This document shows, one piece after another, positions 61,001 to 64,000 of a DNA stretch of 64,000 bases (its first letter is position 1; the number at the start of each line of letters is the position of its first letter). Origin of the DNA: Holtermannia corniformis (lineage: Eukaryota > Basidiomycota > Tremellomycetes > Holtermanniales); assembly GCA_001599935.1 (NCBI GenBank), contig BCIJ01000029.1:73331-137330 (forward strand), given 5' to 3'. The notes below the pieces were generated by a model. That model was not told the DNA's origin, searched no databases, and saw only the letters and a program-made list of their open reading frames with translations. The position numbers and the translations under genes are program-made.

Positions 61001-62209
61001 TCAGCACGAGCTGCCTCGTGCGAGCAGCTTGGACCACGCGTCGACATGCTATGCCGTCAGCCTGAGCGCGCTTACCAGCTCGTTGACGTCCTCGACCGTG
61101 TCGGAAGAGCCTTTCTGCTAGAACGCTTCCAAGATGTCCTCCCGCTTGGCGCCGAAACAAGGGGGGGACGCGGCAGTCACCCAGCGCAACGCCGAGAGGA
61201 CGTTGGAGCCACACGGAACACGGGTCCTCCGCCAGCCCTGAATGAACACCTCGGACGACGAGCTCAACGTCCACAGAGAAGACTTGCTTACGACACTCTG
61301 AGTCAGGAGGCGATCCGATGCTTGATGGATTCGCCCGGAATAGCCCAAGTCGTTCATCTGCTGTATCTACCCCATTGCGCTTGCGGTCTGAATTCCGCGT
61401 CGTCCCATGGTCGCGAGTGCTCCGTCCAGCCCGACTCTGCCTGCGCCTGGTGTCCCAAGCCGCGGTGATCTCGCCCACCCATCGCCGCCTCGACACACTC
61501 CTCGTCCTCGTCCTCGTCCTCGACACACTGATCCATATCCATATCCTCATCATCCCCGGTCGTCTGATGCCTAACATTGACAGCGGATGACGAGGCCGAG
61601 ATGGACGACGTGGCGTCTACGTCGGGCCCGGACCGATACGCCGCCCAAGGGTTTGCCAAGGTGTCGTTTGTTGCGGGCTGGAACGCACCCCACGCTGATG
61701 GTTTCGAGGGCCCTGCCTCGTTCCACAGCGGTGCGAACGCGTNGTCCTCGCCAAAGCCGTGGTCAAAGCTTGCGTCTGTCGACGGCAGCAGTACGTCATG
61801 GTGTTGCAGGGTTCCAGCCGAAGCGGCCGTCGGGAAACCATAAGACGCTTTCCGGCCATAGATGATCGGTCTCCCGCGCGGCGTCGGCATCGCCGAGTTG
61901 GATTGGATGATGGGGGACGCGTTGGAGGGCGCGAATGGATTCGTGTACGAGGATGGCGGGACCGCTGGCGCCTGGCGCGTGCTCGAGGTCGAACGCGAAG
62001 GCGGGATCGCACTGTAGCCCGCTACAGGCGAGAGGGAGATATGGTGTGGCTGATACAGTGTTTGTCTAAGGTGCGCCTGTCGGAACCATCTTATCAGCTT
62101 GCTGCAGTGACCGGGCCGGACGGACCTGGAGTGCTTTCAAGTCGTGGCCATCCTGACCGACGTGCATACTGCCCGAGATTGTAGCTATCAAGTCTTCCAT
62201 GGATGCCAT
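61001..62209 (-). CDS. Ser/Pro-rich protein with acidic tract, unknown
   Basis: Starts MASMEDLIATISGSMHVG at 62209. After an intron with donor GTCCGT and acceptor TTCCGACAG the conserved-looking HDLKALQAHLRQTL emerges. Then a long Ser/Pro/Ala-rich region (TPRGRPIIYGRKASYGFP, PSKPSAWGAFQPA) and an Asp/Glu tract (EDMDMDQCVEDEDEDEE). Probable later exons give VFIQGWRRTRVPCGSNVLS and SSDTVEDVNELHVDAW, ending LLARGSSC. An ambiguous base lies at 61743. Low complexity suggests a disordered regulatory protein. The 3' exon structure is tentative. Confidence 0.5.
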
Positions 62210-62745
62210 GCTGGGTGTCGAACGCTGCGTTGAGGCCCGGATATAACCCAGTACGGCCGCGCTGCGTGACGTCGTCGGTAGTGAGTGTCTGCTACCGCCG
62301 CGGTACTGAATCGACAATGCTCTAGTGCGGACTGAATGCGCGCAGAGGGGGAAAGGCGCAAGAGTGTTGCTCATTATTAGACCGACGGTTCGGGCCGAGC
62401 GCTGCCGCTTGACCGCCACCGCGATAAAGATCGACGCTACCGGGCCTGGCCCCGCATCAGGTGCTCCGCGAGCGCAATCGAAAGAATTGCCAAACGGTTC
62501 ACCCGGTGTTACTCCGCACGGGCAATGCATCTCAGTCACTCAGAGCTCGGCCGCTACAGTCGGCCGGGCAAACAAGCCAACGATGGTATCATCGCCTGCG
62601 AGCGAGTTGCTAAGAGCATGCACGTTAGTGTTGTGGATCCCGCGCCGGCTGGGCATGACACTCACTCGAGCAACTGGCGCGCCGAGACGCCAGACCGACT
62701 ATACTTGCTCTATCGCACTATGGTTAGCCGAACCTCGCCGATGCA
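62210..62745. other. Intergenic 535 bases
   Basis: Upstream of the unknown gene and downstream of the next minus-strand gene. No feature recognised. Confidence 0.5.
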
Positions 62746-64000
62746 CTACTCTGCACCCACCAGACTCTCGAACGCTTGCGCGATTCTCTCGGCTAGTTGG
62801 CGGAGCGTCGCGACGCCCGCTGCCGTGCCGGGCTCAGCTACGAGCAAATGACCATAGCGCGACGCCGCTTTGGCGACGGCGAACCAAGCGGCAGCGACCA
62901 TGACATCTGTTGCCACGTCCAGACGTCAGTCAAGGCCACAGCCCACTTTGTACTCTAACGCACCGAGTCGGCTATAATCAATCCCGTCTAGACTGTCCAC
63001 CGCGGTCGTCAACGCCCGTGCGGCGTCGAGCGCTTTCGCAAAGTGCGAGCTCGACGGCTGGTCAATGTCAAGCTTGCAGTGGAGGTAGAATTGGGCACTG
63101 AGCTATCAGCGAGGCCGGACGGTGGCGGCTCGACGCACGCTTGGTGGTATGTGATCAGCATGATGCGTTCACACCGGATCCGACTGGCGTCGTCTGGCAA
63201 CGCCCATGCCGGTTGGGCCGCCTGAGCGTCGATAAAGTCTGGAGGCAGCGAAGCAGCGAGCGCAGACGATGCAGCGAGCAGTCGGCGTGTAGCTTCGGTC
63301 GCCGCGTCAGAGATTGGTAGCGCGTACAGCCTGGCATCGTCAGACGGCTCGAATCGATGGCACCTACCTCGTCGACATGTGGAGGAGCGCGAGCGCCTTG
63401 AGGCTCGCACTCCAATACGTCTCTTGTGGTGCATCGGGCCTGACGTTACCTTGCACGAGATCCGACAGCGAACCGACAGATGGCTGCTGATATCAGTCTT
63501 GCCTTGAGCTCACACCGCCACACACCGTCAGCGGCTCGTCCCGTGGGCGCGGCCATGGCGTCGTGATCTCCTCGCCGTTGAACGCTACGCATGTCAGTAG
63601 GCCGTCTGCAAGTCTCGCTCGACGTACTGCTATTCCAGCCCCAGCCTGTCCGGTCATCAATTCCACACATTATCGACATTGCGGAACACTCACAAAGCTG
63701 GCTCGAGACGTCGGCGGCCCAGATGTGCCAACTGAGCCAAAGGATCAGCCATCACGCCATATCGAGTAAACGACGAGCGCACAAGAGGTCCACACGGTCC
63801 TTTAGCTCATCCGCGTCCTCTGCCGGCGGCGCAACCGACAGCTTGGGCACCAGCGCCAGCATCCTACTGTCTTTATCATCCTGCACGGCGACGCGGCCAC
63901 CCCGGGATCGCAAGACGTGGTAGATATCGCCCGGTCCTATGTTTGCCAGTCCGGATCCCTGTGCCAGCCGACTTGCTTGCCCGCTCTCGTACCAGCCTTG
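62746..64000 (-). CDS. Fungal transcription-factor middle domain protein, partial
   Basis: The N-terminus, with any DNA-binding domain, lies beyond 64000. Readable pieces in order: GPGDIYHVLRSRGGRVAVQD, LALVPKLSVAPPAEDADELK, then FNGEEITTPWPRPRDEPLT typical of the fungal_TF_MHR region. Further on are ETYWSASLKALALLHMST, RCERIMLITYHQA joined across an intron to FYLHCKLDIDQPSSS, and a C-terminal helix AERIAQAFESLVGAE with stop at 62748-62746. Introns are about 50 nt. Probably a Zn2Cys6 factor; the zinc cluster itself is not in view. Confidence 0.62.

Overview
The window is nuclear DNA from a filamentous or yeast-like fungus, most probably a basidiomycete. The genes are dense and intron-rich. 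Most introns are 34-70 nt, start GTGAGT/GTCAGT/GTACGT and carry a CTGAC/CTAAC-like branch site just before the acceptor. Base composition is mildly GC-rich. The gene set (Vma6, Pre1, Psf2, Erg10, Cyb2, Gea, NDUFA11, Cox18, Irc3, PTPA) is eukaryotic, and the zinc-cluster factor with a long loop and the type II SGNH proteins look basidiomycete-like. I cannot name the genus. Scattered single Ns (near 7364, 40192-40199 and 61743) are assembly ambiguities.

Layout. 1-5.8 kb: most of a Gea/GBF1 ARF-GEF (minus; C-terminus off the left edge). 6.2-9.4 kb: proteasome beta subunit Pre1. 9.6-12.9 kb: membrane-anchored SGNH protein (minus). 13.2-17.2 kb: GINS subunit Psf2. 17.3-19.5 kb: complex I NDUFA11-like and Cox18-like genes, convergent. 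19.8-22.3 kb: acetoacetyl-CoA thiolase. 22.4-25.5 kb: Irc3-like mitochondrial helicase. 25.6-25.9 kb: intron-containing tRNA-Arg(ACG) and a decayed tRNA copy. 26.4-29.8 kb: PTPA, a glutaredoxin-like protein and a ZCCHC8-like zinc knuckle/PSP protein. 30-33.3 kb: Zn2Cys6 factor. 33.3-35.5 kb: empty stretch. 35.5-43.7 kb: formin-like GBD/FH3 protein, Och1-like glycosyltransferase, a tiny one-TM protein, an intronless multi-pass membrane protein and a second SGNH protein. 44.1-51.6 kb: Vma6, a group of small Ser/Thr-rich proteins with hydrophobic tails, a hydrophilin and a kynurenine-type aminotransferase. 51.8-55.9 kb: flavocytochrome b2 and an aldo-keto reductase. 56.2-60.3 kb: tandem pair of lineage-specific genes with a PD-(D/E)XK-like signature. 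61-64 kb: a low-complexity unknown protein and part of a transcription factor.

Two things stand out. First, five housekeeping genes in the first 22 kb each carry one intron of 1.2-3.2 kb (about 9.9 kb in total), although every other intron I resolved is below about 210 nt and most are below 90. The exon phases, and the protein homology I recall for these families, join cleanly across each of them. They hold no recognisable gene. Second, the tandem gene pair at 56-60 kb keeps a 15-nt first exon, a 53-55 nt first intron, a putative PD...ExK nuclease core and a strongly conserved C-terminal segment, while the linker between core and C-terminus has diverged.

Exon coordinates come from reading splice sites by eye together with phase and recalled family conservation. 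No search or transcript data were available.
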